Of a stretch of DNA of 35,438 nucleotides, positions 14,529 to 21,167 are shown piece by piece. Within the stretch, counting starts at the first letter, position 1. Every line of letters begins with the position of its first letter. This DNA is from Candidatus Saccharimonadales bacterium. GTDB lineage: Bacteria; Patescibacteriota; Saccharimonadia; Saccharimonadales; DASWIF01. Location: assembly GCA_036397795.1 (NCBI GenBank), contig DASWIF010000038.1, forward strand, positions 1 to 35,438, given 5' to 3'. Position numbers and translations under genes: made by a program. The notes beneath the pieces are model-generated. The model was given only the letters and a program-made list of their open reading frames with translations, made no database searches and was not told where the DNA came from.

Positions 14529-15839
14529 ATGAGGACGTTAGTTCGCGATTTAGCTGAAAAAGCCGATCAGACGGTGACGATTAAGGGTTGGCTGCATAAA
14601 AGCCGCAAGCTGGGCGGGCTTAATTTTATCGTGGTACGGGACCGCTCGGGCTTAGCCCAGGTACTAATCGAAGACGAATCAGAGATCGAAAAGCTTCGGG
14701 GCCTGCAAACCGGTACGGTTTTGAGTTTGACCGGCAAAGTCGTTAAGGATGAACGTGCCCCCGGCGGCGTGGAGTTGCACGAACCAGAACTGGAGATAGT
14801 TACACCGGTTAATGATGTCCCGCCGATCGAAATTGATAAGCCGATTGACCACACGCCGGAAAATTTTGACACATTATTTGAGTATCGACCGCTCAATTTG
14901 CGGAATCTGACCGAGCAAAGCATCTTTCGTATTCGGGCTTTAATAAACCAATACATCCGCGAATACTTGATTGCCAACGAGTTTGTAGAAATCCAGACTC
15001 CTAAGATTCTGGCGGGGGCCACCGAGGGTGGAGCGGAGGTCTTTACCTTCGATTACTTTGGCAAGGAGGCCACACTGGCCCAAAGCCCGCAGCTTTATAA
15101 ACAAATGATGGTTGGGGTTTTTGAACGTGTCTTTGAAATCGGACCAGCGTTTCGAGCCGAGCCGAGTCTGACCGCCCGCCACCTGAGCGAAACCACGATG
15201 CTTGATATTGAGATGGGCTTTATCGAATCGCACGACGACGTGCTGAAAATGACGGAAGGATTAATCACCTTTGTAGTCGAGAGACTGTGGCAGGATAATG
15301 CAGAACTACTCGGCAAGGTCCAGGCGGCTAAGCCGGTTTTAGCTAACAGTTTTCCCCGAATTACGGTGGCGGATGTTCATCATAAATACAGCCAAGCGAC
15401 GGGCGAGGATACAACTGGCGAAAAAGATCTTAAGCCGGCCGAAGAACGCTGGATCTGCGACTGGGCCAAGCAGGAACACGGTTCGGAAGCGGTGTTCGTA
15501 ACCGAGTTTCCGATTGAGGCCATGAAGTTCTATCATCGCGTCAATCCGGACAATCCGCAAACTATCATGTGGGCCGACTTGCTTTTCCGGGGGCTGGAAA
15601 TCGCCACCATCCCGGAGCGAGAACCGAGTCACGACAAAATGACCGACCAAATGAAAGCGGCTGGACTCGATCCCCAGCATCCCGGTTATAGGTATTATTT
15701 AATGGCTTTTAAATATGGCCTACCTCCGCATGGTGGCTTCGGCTTTGGCATTGATCGGTTCGTCGAGAAAATCGTAGGCTTAAAAAACGTCAAAGAAGCC
15801 ACACTCTTCCCGCGTGATATCAATCGTTTGGCGCCGTAG
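14529..15839 (+). CDS. aspS: Aspartyl-tRNA synthetase, archaeal-type
   Basis: 436 residues. An N-terminal OB-fold anticodon-binding domain (about 10-95; VTIKGWLHKSRKLGGLNFIVVRD) precedes a class II catalytic domain. Motif 2 is near 200-230 (VFEIGPAFRAEPSLTARHLSE in part) and motif 3 near 402-436 (GGFGFGIDRFVEKI, then LFPRDINRLAP). The IQTPKILAGATEGGAEVF and LAQSPQLYKQ segments are typical of AspRS. The bacterial GAD insertion is absent, and the length equals that of archaeal-type enzymes. It charges tRNA-Asp with aspartate; whether it also misacylates tRNA-Asn for later amidation cannot be judged here. The ending LFPRD rather than an AsnRS-like IPFPR supports AspRS over AsnRS. The next gene starts on the base after its stop codon. 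Confidence 0.93.
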   Translation: MRTLVRDLAEKADQTVTIKGWLHKSRKLGGLNFIVVRDRSGLAQVLIEDESEIEKLRGLQTGTVLSLTGKVVKDERAPGGVELHEPELEIVTPVNDVPPIEIDKPIDHTPENFDTLFEYRPLNLRNLTEQSIFRIRALINQYIREYLIANEFVEIQTPKILAGATEGGAEVFTFDYFGKEATLAQSPQLYKQMMVGVFERVFEIGPAFRAEPSLTARHLSETTMLDIEMGFIESHDDVLKMTEGLITFVVERLWQDNAELLGKVQAAKPVLANSFPRITVADVHHKYSQATGEDTTGEKDLKPAEERWICDWAKQEHGSEAVFVTEFPIEAMKFYHRVNPDNPQTIMWADLLFRGLEIATIPEREPSHDKMTDQMKAAGLDPQHPGYRYYLMAFKYGLPPHGGFGFGIDRFVEKIVGLKNVKEATLFPRDINRLAP

Positions 15840-16109
15840 ATGGACCGAACGGACATCGACAGATTGCTAAAAGGGCTGGACGGTTGGCATCAAGCCGGCC
15901 AAACTATCAAAAAAACATTTAAGTTTGACGACTTTAAGTCAGCCTTAAAATTTGTTGACCAAGTGGGAGATTTGGCCGAAGCGGTAAATCACCACCCGCT
16001 GATTGAACTTAGCTGGGGACGGGTAGGGCTTTCGCTGACATCGCATGACAGCGGCGGATTGAGTCGGCGTGATTTTGATTTGGCTCAAAAAATTGATCAG
16101 CTAAACTAA
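15840..16109 (+). CDS. Pterin-4a-carbinolamine dehydratase-like protein (PCD/DCoH)
   Basis: 89 residues, starting directly after the aspS stop with no gap, so it is read from the same message. The family signature is present: NHHPLIEL, an aromatic Trp, the second catalytic His in TSHDSGGLS, and the Asp of RDFDLAQ. Classical members dehydrate 4a-hydroxytetrahydrobiopterin after aromatic amino-acid hydroxylation. No hydroxylase or pterin pathway gene is visible, and many bacterial homologues occur without one, so the true role may differ. The active-site His pair and downstream Asp are intact, so catalytic competence is likely. Its stop overlaps the convergent unknown gene by four bases. Confidence 0.85.
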   Translation: MDRTDIDRLLKGLDGWHQAGQTIKKTFKFDDFKSALKFVDQVGDLAEAVNHHPLIELSWGRVGLSLTSHDSGGLSRRDFDLAQKIDQLN

Positions 16110-16624
16110 GCGGCTCGCCACTGTGATAACTCGCCGGCTAAGTCATTGACGAATGCTTCAACGTCATTGGGACTGGCTGTATAAAAGGCGTCTTCTTGAT
16201 CGATTAAGTGGCATTGGCCGTTGACAGAGCGGTATCGGCCATAGGAATAGTGCGGCAGATCGATTTCAATCGTACGCGACTTGTTTTCGGCCAGGACAAA
16301 GCCATACGGCGACCAGCCGGAAGCGGCATCGGCACGAATGATGGTGATGTTGACCTCTGTCAGCTGGACGAAATGCAGCCAACCTTCTTGGCTGAACAAT
16401 AGCCCGATCGACTTATCGGCCGGACAAATAGCTTTTATGGACGGCAGCAGCTTTGTACTTTCTACCATCTCGATTAGTTGTCTTTTTGTACTGACCGGCT
16501 GGGCGGCCAATCTTAAAAAACTGTCAATGCTTTGAGCAGTTTGGAGACTCAGTCTAGACTCTCGGGTTTTCAGAGCTTCAGTGTTTGTTGGGAATTCGTT
16601 TGTTTTGTTTATGCCAGAAGGCAT
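16106..16624 (-). CDS. Hypothetical 172-residue cytoplasmic protein
   Basis: I do not recognise it. It begins at the ATG at 16624 with GAAAGG just upstream. There is no signal or membrane helix. The N-terminal half is helical (SLQTAQSIDSFLRLAAQPV), and the C-terminal half is a beta-rich domain with WLHFVQLTEVNITIIRAD, WSPYGFVLAE and ENKSRTIEIDL, reminiscent of small ligand-binding or regulatory sandwiches. It lies convergent to the pterin dehydratase gene (four-base overlap) and 43 bases downstream of nothing on its own strand except the AbrB-like gene, whose stop is at 16668, so these two could form one minus-strand unit. Confidence 0.7.
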   Translation of the reverse strand: MPSGINKTNEFPTNTEALKTRESRLSLQTAQSIDSFLRLAAQPVSTKRQLIEMVESTKLLPSIKAICPADKSIGLLFSQEGWLHFVQLTEVNITIIRADAASGWSPYGFVLAENKSRTIEIDLPHYSYGRYRSVNGQCHLIDQEDAFYTASPNDVEAFVNDLAGELSQWRAA

Positions 16625-16667
16625 TACCTTTCGAGGCTACGACTGCGCCGGGGATTTGTCAACCCGC

Positions 16668-16853
16668 CTATTGTTGCCAGTCGAGCAAGCTGACCTTGGC
16701 GCCAACTTTCTTGACCACGATTTTTTGACCTTCGCGCCAGCCCAAACTCCGGATGTAGGCTACCGGCAGAGTGACGTAGTATGAATGGTTTTTTTGGCTG
16801 CCGATTTTACCGATTTTCCTGATATATTGTTTATTAATTTTGCGTCGTCCCAT
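16668..16853 (-). CDS. AbrB/MazE-type small DNA-binding protein
   Basis: 61 residues with a GGAGGAGAT ribosome-binding site directly before the ATG. The core (KIGSQKNHSYYVTLPVAYIRSLGWREGQKIVV, split here by position 15-46) fits the swapped-hairpin fold of AbrB, MazE and SpoVT: a conserved TLP-x-x-hydrophobic turn, a GW-x-x-G-Q bend and a final hydrophobic strand. The basic N-terminal tail (GRRKINKQYIRK) would add DNA contact. Such proteins are antitoxins or transition-state regulators. No toxin gene is adjacent: the downstream 172-residue protein does not look like MazF or VapC. A possible -10 box TATATA lies near 16936-16931. Confidence 0.75.
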   Translation of the reverse strand: MGRRKINKQYIRKIGKIGSQKNHSYYVTLPVAYIRSLGWREGQKIVVKKVGAKVSLLDWQQ

Positions 16854-16952
16854 ATCTCCTCCAAAAAACTCTACGTTGCAGAGCGACCGGCCGGCCGCGG
16901 TTATTAGTGGCGCGGCGCCATCGGCTCGTTATATAATGTCGCTAATTGCTCG

Positions 16953-16975
16953 ACTATATTTAATTATATAGTTTT
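16953..16975. repeat. AT-rich inverted repeat sharing a 15-base core with 10980-10994
   Basis: ACTATAT (16953-16959) and ATATAGT (16966-16972) are perfect arms around six bases, followed by TTT. The bases 16961-16975 are identical to 10980-10994. Here no plus-strand gene ends nearby, so a terminator role is less clear; it lies about 100 bases upstream of the AbrB-like gene on the minus strand and could instead be a binding site. Confidence 0.4.
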
Positions 16976-17012
16976 CTGGTTGATTCTTGCAAGTTCCAAT
17001 TTATCGGGAGTT

Positions 17013-17048
17013 AAAAAGCCCGCCGAAGGAGCTCGGCCGGGCTTTTTT
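17013..17048 (-). terminator. Strong, possibly bidirectional terminator
   Basis: AAAAAGCCCG (17013-17022) pairs with CGGGCTTTTT (17038-17047), with a further CCGA/TCGG inner stem. It begins 18 bases past the stop of the minus-strand YggT-like gene and has a T-tract on both strands. Confidence 0.85.
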
Positions 17049-17065
17049 AGCCCACCCTAAGGTTT

Positions 17066-17410
17066 TTAAATCCGGCTTCTCAGCCAGTGACGCCAACCGG
17101 CGTCACGCTCGAGCCGCGGCTTACGCACCCACTCTAGAATGCCCAGAGCAACATAGCCCGCCACGGCGATTACCGCCATACCGAGTAGCGCCCGGAAGTC
17201 TAGCACGAAACGCTGGGTGAACTCGTTAGGGCCGATAAGGTCCTTGACTGGCTCCAGTAGCGGCTCGCTCATAGCGTAAAACCACTGAACCAACGAGTTT
17301 GTTGTATCGGCGTCAATCAGTCTAAATACGACTCGGACACCAAGTACAACTTCAGCTAAGCCGACGAATAGCATCGTCAAGCTGGATGCCGTACCCTTAG
17401 GATCCTGCAT
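17066..17410 (-). CDS. YggT-like small membrane protein
   Basis: 114 residues with GGAGGGGGT directly before the ATG. Two hydrophobic helices at about 12-30 and 74-94 flank a loop containing SEPLLEPVKDLIG and DFRALLGM, the proline-rich and DF-hydrophobic landmarks of the YggT family. YggT proteins are short membrane proteins linked to osmotic tolerance and often found with cell-division genes, but the biochemical role is not settled. A basic tail (RKPRLERDAGWRHWLRSR) lies in the cytoplasm. It is a single-gene unit closed by the terminator at 17013-17048. Confidence 0.6.
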   Translation of the reverse strand: MQDPKGTASSLTMLFVGLAEVVLGVRVVFRLIDADTTNSLVQWFYAMSEPLLEPVKDLIGPNEFTQRFVLDFRALLGMAVIAVAGYVALGILEWVRKPRLERDAGWRHWLRSRI

Positions 17411-17519
17411 ACCCCCTCCTTAAATTGTTAATAATCACAGTATATACCAATTTAAGCAAAATCGTTATGAAACAACATAAGCATAAGCATTTATAAATCT
17501 AAAAAGCCGCTTCGGAGCG

Positions 17520-17528
17520 TGCTACAAT
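17520..17528 (+). promoter_or_regulatory. Extended -10 promoter of the secreted coiled-coil gene
   Basis: TG-C-TACAAT forms an extended -10 element 29 bases before the ATG at 17558; the leader contains an AGAGGA ribosome-binding site. No good -35 hexamer is seen, as expected for extended -10 promoters. Confidence 0.6.
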
Positions 17529-17557
17529 TAACTCCAGATTAAACATAAGAGGAAAAC

Positions 17558-18148
17558 ATGAAAAAGGCCGCATTTTGTCTAAGCTTGATAATGTTAGCCG
17601 GGCTGGTATTGCCAACGGCTTCGTTAGCCCAGGATAACGCCAATGAAGAGACTCGCCAGACCGTTACAGCCAAGCTCAGCGCTGACCGTAAAGAACGGAT
17701 AAAGACTCGTTGTGACGCCGTCAAACAAAGACTGAACCAGCTGCACGACAACTTGCAAGGGTTTAAAGACCGCCGTGATAGTGCCGTTAACCGAACCATA
17801 GAAAAACTCGAGGCCTTTGCGGCCAGGGCTGAAGCCGCCGGATTGGACGTAACTGAACTAAGGGCAAGCATCGCGGACTTGTCGAGCTATGGCAGCGAAT
17901 CAGCCACCGCTTGGGACGAACTTCTGGCCGGCTTGGACGCACTGCTTGAGATTGATTGCGGCACCGACCAGGAAGCTTTTCACCAGGCGTTGGAGGATAT
18001 CAGATTAGCGTTTTTGGACGTTAAGTCCAAAGTTAGGCAACTGGTAGCCCTGTTTGGGCAAGATGGTGTCATTAAAACCAGCCTGGCCGGCATTAGGCAG
18101 CAAATCCAGGAACTAAAAAACAATAATGACACCCAGCAGGAGGGTTAG
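17558..18148 (+). CDS. Secreted coiled-coil protein of unknown function
   Basis: 196 residues with a clear signal peptide (MKKAAFCLSLIMLAGLVL, cleavage after SLAQ near 25). The mature protein is almost entirely helical and charged, with long runs suited to coiled coils (residues 45-100 and 120-190). Two cysteines (about 50 and 135) could form a disulfide. It ends in NNNDTQQEG. The next gene starts two bases after its stop with a GGAGG inside this gene, so the two are cotranscribed. I do not recognise a family. An envelope structural or chaperone-like role next to the acidic membrane protein is a guess. Confidence 0.75.
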   Translation: MKKAAFCLSLIMLAGLVLPTASLAQDNANEETRQTVTAKLSADRKERIKTRCDAVKQRLNQLHDNLQGFKDRRDSAVNRTIEKLEAFAARAEAAGLDVTELRASIADLSSYGSESATAWDELLAGLDALLEIDCGTDQEAFHQALEDIRLAFLDVKSKVRQLVALFGQDGVIKTSLAGIRQQIQELKNNNDTQQEG

Positions 18149-18150
18149 AG

Positions 18151-18681
18151 ATGGACACGGAAAAACCAGCTGACAACAGCACGCCGGATGAAACCAAAAC
18201 CGAACCAGATACCAACCAACCGATGACCGCCGCGACAGGCCAAACCGACGACGCGCCGCCAGCCGAAACTGGAGCTATGTCTGATAGCGAGGGAGATGCT
18301 CCGGTTCCACCGCCAAGCCCGGCCGAAGCCTCGCCCGATGAACTTGCGGATGATCCGGTAACCAGCCCGCCGTCGCCGACAACTGATTCCAGCCCGACGA
18401 TGAAACAACCAAGCGACAAGCACAACGCACCGCTAGCCATTATCATTGCAATTTTGGTCGGGCTATTGTTGGTAGGAATCGGTTATGCTGCTTTTCGGGC
18501 TAGTAACGACGCTGAAAATGCGCCGCCGCCAGAAAATACTGATACCGGCGAGAATGCCGAGGTTAACACCGGAGAAGTGGATAATCTTGAAGCTGAAGTC
18601 GACACTCTCGATCAAGAGCTGGAAGAGCTGGAAGGTGATTTAAGCGGCGCCGACCCCAGCGACGCGAACATCGGTCTTTAG
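18151..18681 (+). CDS. Single-pass membrane protein with acidic disordered domains
   Basis: 176 residues. Residues 1-90 are low-complexity, rich in Pro, Thr, Asp, Glu and Ser, and surely disordered. One transmembrane helix lies at 93-115 (APLAIIIAILVGLLLVGIGY). The C-terminal part is acidic with a short leucine-spaced coiled coil (DNLEAEVDTLDQELEELEGDL). GGAGGG lies seven bases before the ATG. No signal sequence is seen, so the N-terminal region is probably cytoplasmic and the coiled coil outside, where it could pair with the secreted coiled-coil protein encoded just upstream. That pairing is an inference from order and shape only. Confidence 0.75.
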   Translation: MDTEKPADNSTPDETKTEPDTNQPMTAATGQTDDAPPAETGAMSDSEGDAPVPPPSPAEASPDELADDPVTSPPSPTTDSSPTMKQPSDKHNAPLAIIIAILVGLLLVGIGYAAFRASNDAENAPPPENTDTGENAEVNTGEVDNLEAEVDTLDQELEELEGDLSGADPSDANIGL

Positions 18682-18696
18682 ATATTTGGAGGACAA

Positions 18697-18720
18697 AGGT
18701 TTAAGTGTATACTTAAACCT
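18697..18720 (+). promoter_or_regulatory. Palindrome over the -10 box, directly before the DUF427 start codon
   Basis: AGGTTTAAGT (18697-18706) and ACTTAAACCT (18711-18720) are perfect 10-base arms around GTAT. TATACT at 18708-18713 inside it is a likely -10 box, and the palindrome ends on the base before the ATG. It could be a repressor operator. If transcription begins upstream, it would be an RNA hairpin hiding the start. Confidence 0.6.
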
Positions 18721-19035
18721 ATGGCTAAAGCGTTTGTGATCACTAGCAAAGGAGAAGAGATAGTGCTAGCAAAAAGCGATGACACTATTAGGATTGAGGG
18801 TAATTACTATTTTCCACCTGAATCCGTAAACGACGAGTACTTAACAGACAGCCAAACCCACACAACTTGTCATTGGAAAGGCGAAGCCAGCTATAAAACT
18901 GTCAGCGTTGGCAATGAGCGGTGGGCTGACGGAGCATGGTACTATTCAAACCCAACACCTTCATCCCTAGACATTGTTAAAAAAGACTACACAAATTACA
19001 TTGCCTTTTGGCGGGGAGTACAAGTTTCCGAGTGA
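18721..19035 (+). CDS. DUF427 domain protein
   Basis: 104 residues matching the whole DUF427 fold: a VIEG-type strand (IRIEGNYYFPPESVN), the TTCHWKGEASY segment, a strand with GNERWADGAWYY, then NPTPSSLDIVKKDYTNYIAFW. DUF427 proteins are small beta barrels, widespread and without a settled function. The Cys-x-W-K-G signature is intact. No signal peptide, so cytoplasmic. The gene has its own promoter inside a palindrome and overlaps the following metallo-hydrolase gene by four bases, so the two are likely translated together and may act on a common substrate. Confidence 0.88.
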   Translation: MAKAFVITSKGEEIVLAKSDDTIRIEGNYYFPPESVNDEYLTDSQTHTTCHWKGEASYKTVSVGNERWADGAWYYSNPTPSSLDIVKKDYTNYIAFWRGVQVSE

Positions 19036-19667
19036 AAATAACGAAGTTGGTTCATTCTTGTTTGTTGGTCGAGATTGATGAACGGGTGATTCTTATCGAT
19101 CCTGGACAGTGGTCGTGGGAGTCCGGCTTAGTTGATCTAAGCGCGCTGACACACCTTGATCTTATGGTTATAACACACGAGCACGCCGACCACTTCCATC
19201 CGGCCCTTATCCATGCGGTGGTAGAAAAATTCCCCCGGGTAAGGATAGTTGCAAATGAGGCCGTGGCTAACCGGATCAAAGCCGCTGCTATTAAGACTAA
19301 GGTATTGGCGTCGGATCCGCTGATCCAGCCGTTTACGGCGCCGCATGAAGCATTGCCGGCGGGCGAGGCGCCGCTTAATACCGGCTTTCATATCGCCGGG
19401 CGGCTGACAATCCCGGGCGACAGCCTGAGCTTTGACGAGTCAAAACCAATTCTGGCCTTACCTTACGTTGCGCCGTGGGGTTCGCTTAAGCAGGCGGTGG
19501 ATTTGGCGGTTAAGGTTAAGCCTAAGTATATCGTGCCGATTCACGACGCTTTTTTGAGTGAAGCCGGGCAGGCCTGGCATTACAGCCTGCTTAAAAACAT
19601 TTTGGCGGAGCATGAAATAGAAGTTTTTGAAGCGCAAAACGCCAAAATGTTTGAAATCAAGATTTAA
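19032..19667 (+). CDS. Metallo-beta-lactamase fold hydrolase (UlaG/L-ascorbate lactonase-like group)
   Basis: 211 residues from a GTG at 19032 that overlaps the previous stop (GTGA), giving a standard family N terminus (KITKLVHSCLLVEI). A longer TTG start at 19008 is possible but adds eight atypical residues. The metal-binding signature THEHADHFHP (about 46-55) supplies two-metal ligands, and PIHDAF near 180 supplies a late His. The fold hydrolyses phosphoester, lactone or thioester bonds; members of this subgroup are often annotated only as putative. It is coupled to DUF427 and ends two bases before the convergent MscS gene. Confidence 0.85.
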   Translation: MKITKLVHSCLLVEIDERVILIDPGQWSWESGLVDLSALTHLDLMVITHEHADHFHPALIHAVVEKFPRVRIVANEAVANRIKAAAIKTKVLASDPLIQPFTAPHEALPAGEAPLNTGFHIAGRLTIPGDSLSFDESKPILALPYVAPWGSLKQAVDLAVKVKPKYIVPIHDAFLSEAGQAWHYSLLKNILAEHEIEVFEAQNAKMFEIKI

Positions 19668-19668
19668 T

Positions 19669-20502
19669 CTACTTTTTATTGTGAATGACTCGTTGGGGAA
19701 ACGGTATTTCGATCTTGTGCTGGTCAAAGGCCTTTTTCAGCCGTTGTCTCAGTTCGCCCTCGATCATCCATTGCTTGGCTGGTAAAACCTTGCCGAAAAT
19801 CTTAATCACTAGGGCTGAGTCGCCGAAATCGGTTATACGGGCGAAGTACGGCGCTTCGGTAATAAATTTTGAAAAAGCTTCGTCCTTGGATAACTCCAAG
19901 CCGACGTCGTTGATAACCTGCTTGACTTTGTCGATATCCGAGTCATAAGACACGCCGATGTTCAGGTTTACTTTGGCATATTCCATTGTCATATTGGTGG
20001 CCATGTTAATACTGCCGTTGGGGATGTAGTGGACATTGCCGTCGAGGTCTCTAAGGACAGTTATCCGGGTGGTTATTTTTTGAACTTTACCGCCTATATC
20101 GTTGAGCCGGACGATATCACCGACCCGGTATTGATTTTCCAGGACGATATAGATACCGGCGATAAAGTCCTTAATCAAAGATTGGGCGCCAAAGCCAAGC
20201 GCAAAGCCGATGACGCCGGCGCCGGCCAGCAGGGGCCCGATATCCACCGACAGCTCGCTGAGCACAAACATAAACGCCAGGCCGGCAATGCCCACCCGCA
20301 CGATGGTGATAGCCAGCGAGGTGATGGTCTTCTCTCGCAGGCGTTCTTCGCGTTCGCTGGCGTAATTATCGGGGTTAATCGAGCCTTTTACCAGGCGGGA
20401 AACGAACTCCGCGCTGAATCGCTCAACCACCCAGGCGATTAAAATAATAACCGCTATTTTGGTGCCGCTGGTCTGAAGCCAGTCGTAAATTGAATCCCAC
20501 AT
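19669..20502 (-). CDS. MscS-family small-conductance mechanosensitive channel
   Basis: 277 residues. Three helices precede the pore helix, which is the Gly/Ala-rich LLAGAGVIGFALGFGAQSLIKDFIAG (about 90-115, cited in part). The beta domain follows (QYRVGDIVRLNDIGGKVQKI, then TTRITVLRDLDGNVHYIPNG), then the alpha/beta vestibule domain. Length and order match the compact MscS core with few extra N-terminal helices. The channel releases solutes from the cytoplasm on hypo-osmotic shock. Single-gene unit between two convergent or divergent neighbours. Confidence 0.93.
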   Translation of the reverse strand: MWDSIYDWLQTSGTKIAVIILIAWVVERFSAEFVSRLVKGSINPDNYASEREERLREKTITSLAITIVRVGIAGLAFMFVLSELSVDIGPLLAGAGVIGFALGFGAQSLIKDFIAGIYIVLENQYRVGDIVRLNDIGGKVQKITTRITVLRDLDGNVHYIPNGSINMATNMTMEYAKVNLNIGVSYDSDIDKVKQVINDVGLELSKDEAFSKFITEAPYFARITDFGDSALVIKIFGKVLPAKQWMIEGELRQRLKKAFDQHKIEIPFPQRVIHNKK

Positions 20503-20515
20503 GAGTTAGTCTTAG

Positions 20516-20521
20516 TATAAC
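20516..20521 (+). promoter_or_regulatory. -10 box of trmB
   Basis: TATAAC ends eight bases before the ATG at 20530, giving another apparently leaderless start. Confidence 0.5.
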
Positions 20522-20529
20522 AAGTGCTT

Positions 20530-21162
20530 ATGAGCAGACGAGCCAAAACCCCGAGATTCAAAGAATATAGACAGTTGGTCAACACGTTTGATTGGCTGGC
20601 CGGAGACCAACCAGTCTGGCCGCCGGGCAGGTTAACGTTAGAGCTCGGCTGCGGCCGGGGAGATTTTATCGTGGAGTTGGCTCGCCGCTATCCTAACCAG
20701 GGCTTTGCCGGGCTCGATATAAAATCCGACCGAATGTGGTTTGGCGCCAAGCTGGCAACCAGGCAAAAAATACGCAACTTGGTTTTTGTCCGAGCCGCCG
20801 CTGTTGATCTGGCTGATCTGCTCGGTGAAATCGAGTTAAAATGCCTATGGTTGACGTTCCCTGATCCTTACCCCAAAAAGCACCAAGCTAAACACCGGCT
20901 GACCCACCCGCTATATCTGTCGATTTATGGGCAAGTACTCAGTGCCGGCGGCTATTTGTATTTAAAAACAGACGACCGGATGTTATTTGATTGGACAGTC
21001 GAGCAAATCAATGCCGGCTCTGATTTAAAACTGAAAACTGTTAGTTACGATTTGCATGGCCAATATCCCATAGACAGCGATTTTCGGATTGCCACGGCAT
21101 ACGAGAATCGTTTTATGGCCGAAGGAAAAAAAATTAATTTCTTGTCGGCCGTCAGAAACTAG
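20530..21162 (+). CDS. trmB: tRNA (guanine-N7)-methyltransferase
   Basis: 210 residues from the ATG at 20530 (a GTG two codons earlier is in frame). The SAM-binding motif LELGCGRGDFIVELA (about 37-51) and the acidic FAGLDIKSDR strand are typical, as is FPDPYPKKHQAKHRL (about 113-127), the TrmB signature that holds catalytic Asp and substrate contacts. The enzyme makes m7G46 in tRNA. The length is standard for the bacterial family. The TATAAC box eight bases upstream suggests a leaderless transcript. Confidence 0.93.
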   Translation: MSRRAKTPRFKEYRQLVNTFDWLAGDQPVWPPGRLTLELGCGRGDFIVELARRYPNQGFAGLDIKSDRMWFGAKLATRQKIRNLVFVRAAAVDLADLLGEIELKCLWLTFPDPYPKKHQAKHRLTHPLYLSIYGQVLSAGGYLYLKTDDRMLFDWTVEQINAGSDLKLKTVSYDLHGQYPIDSDFRIATAYENRFMAEGKKINFLSAVRN

Positions 21163-21167
21163 CAAGC

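Noticed and set aside
14567-15022. 151-codon minus-strand frame inside aspS
   Set aside because: Shadow of the conserved aspS coding frame with Arg/Ser-rich composition and no start signals.
20029-20442. 137-codon plus-strand frame inside the MscS gene
   Set aside because: The minus-strand protein carries clear MscS motifs over the same bases.
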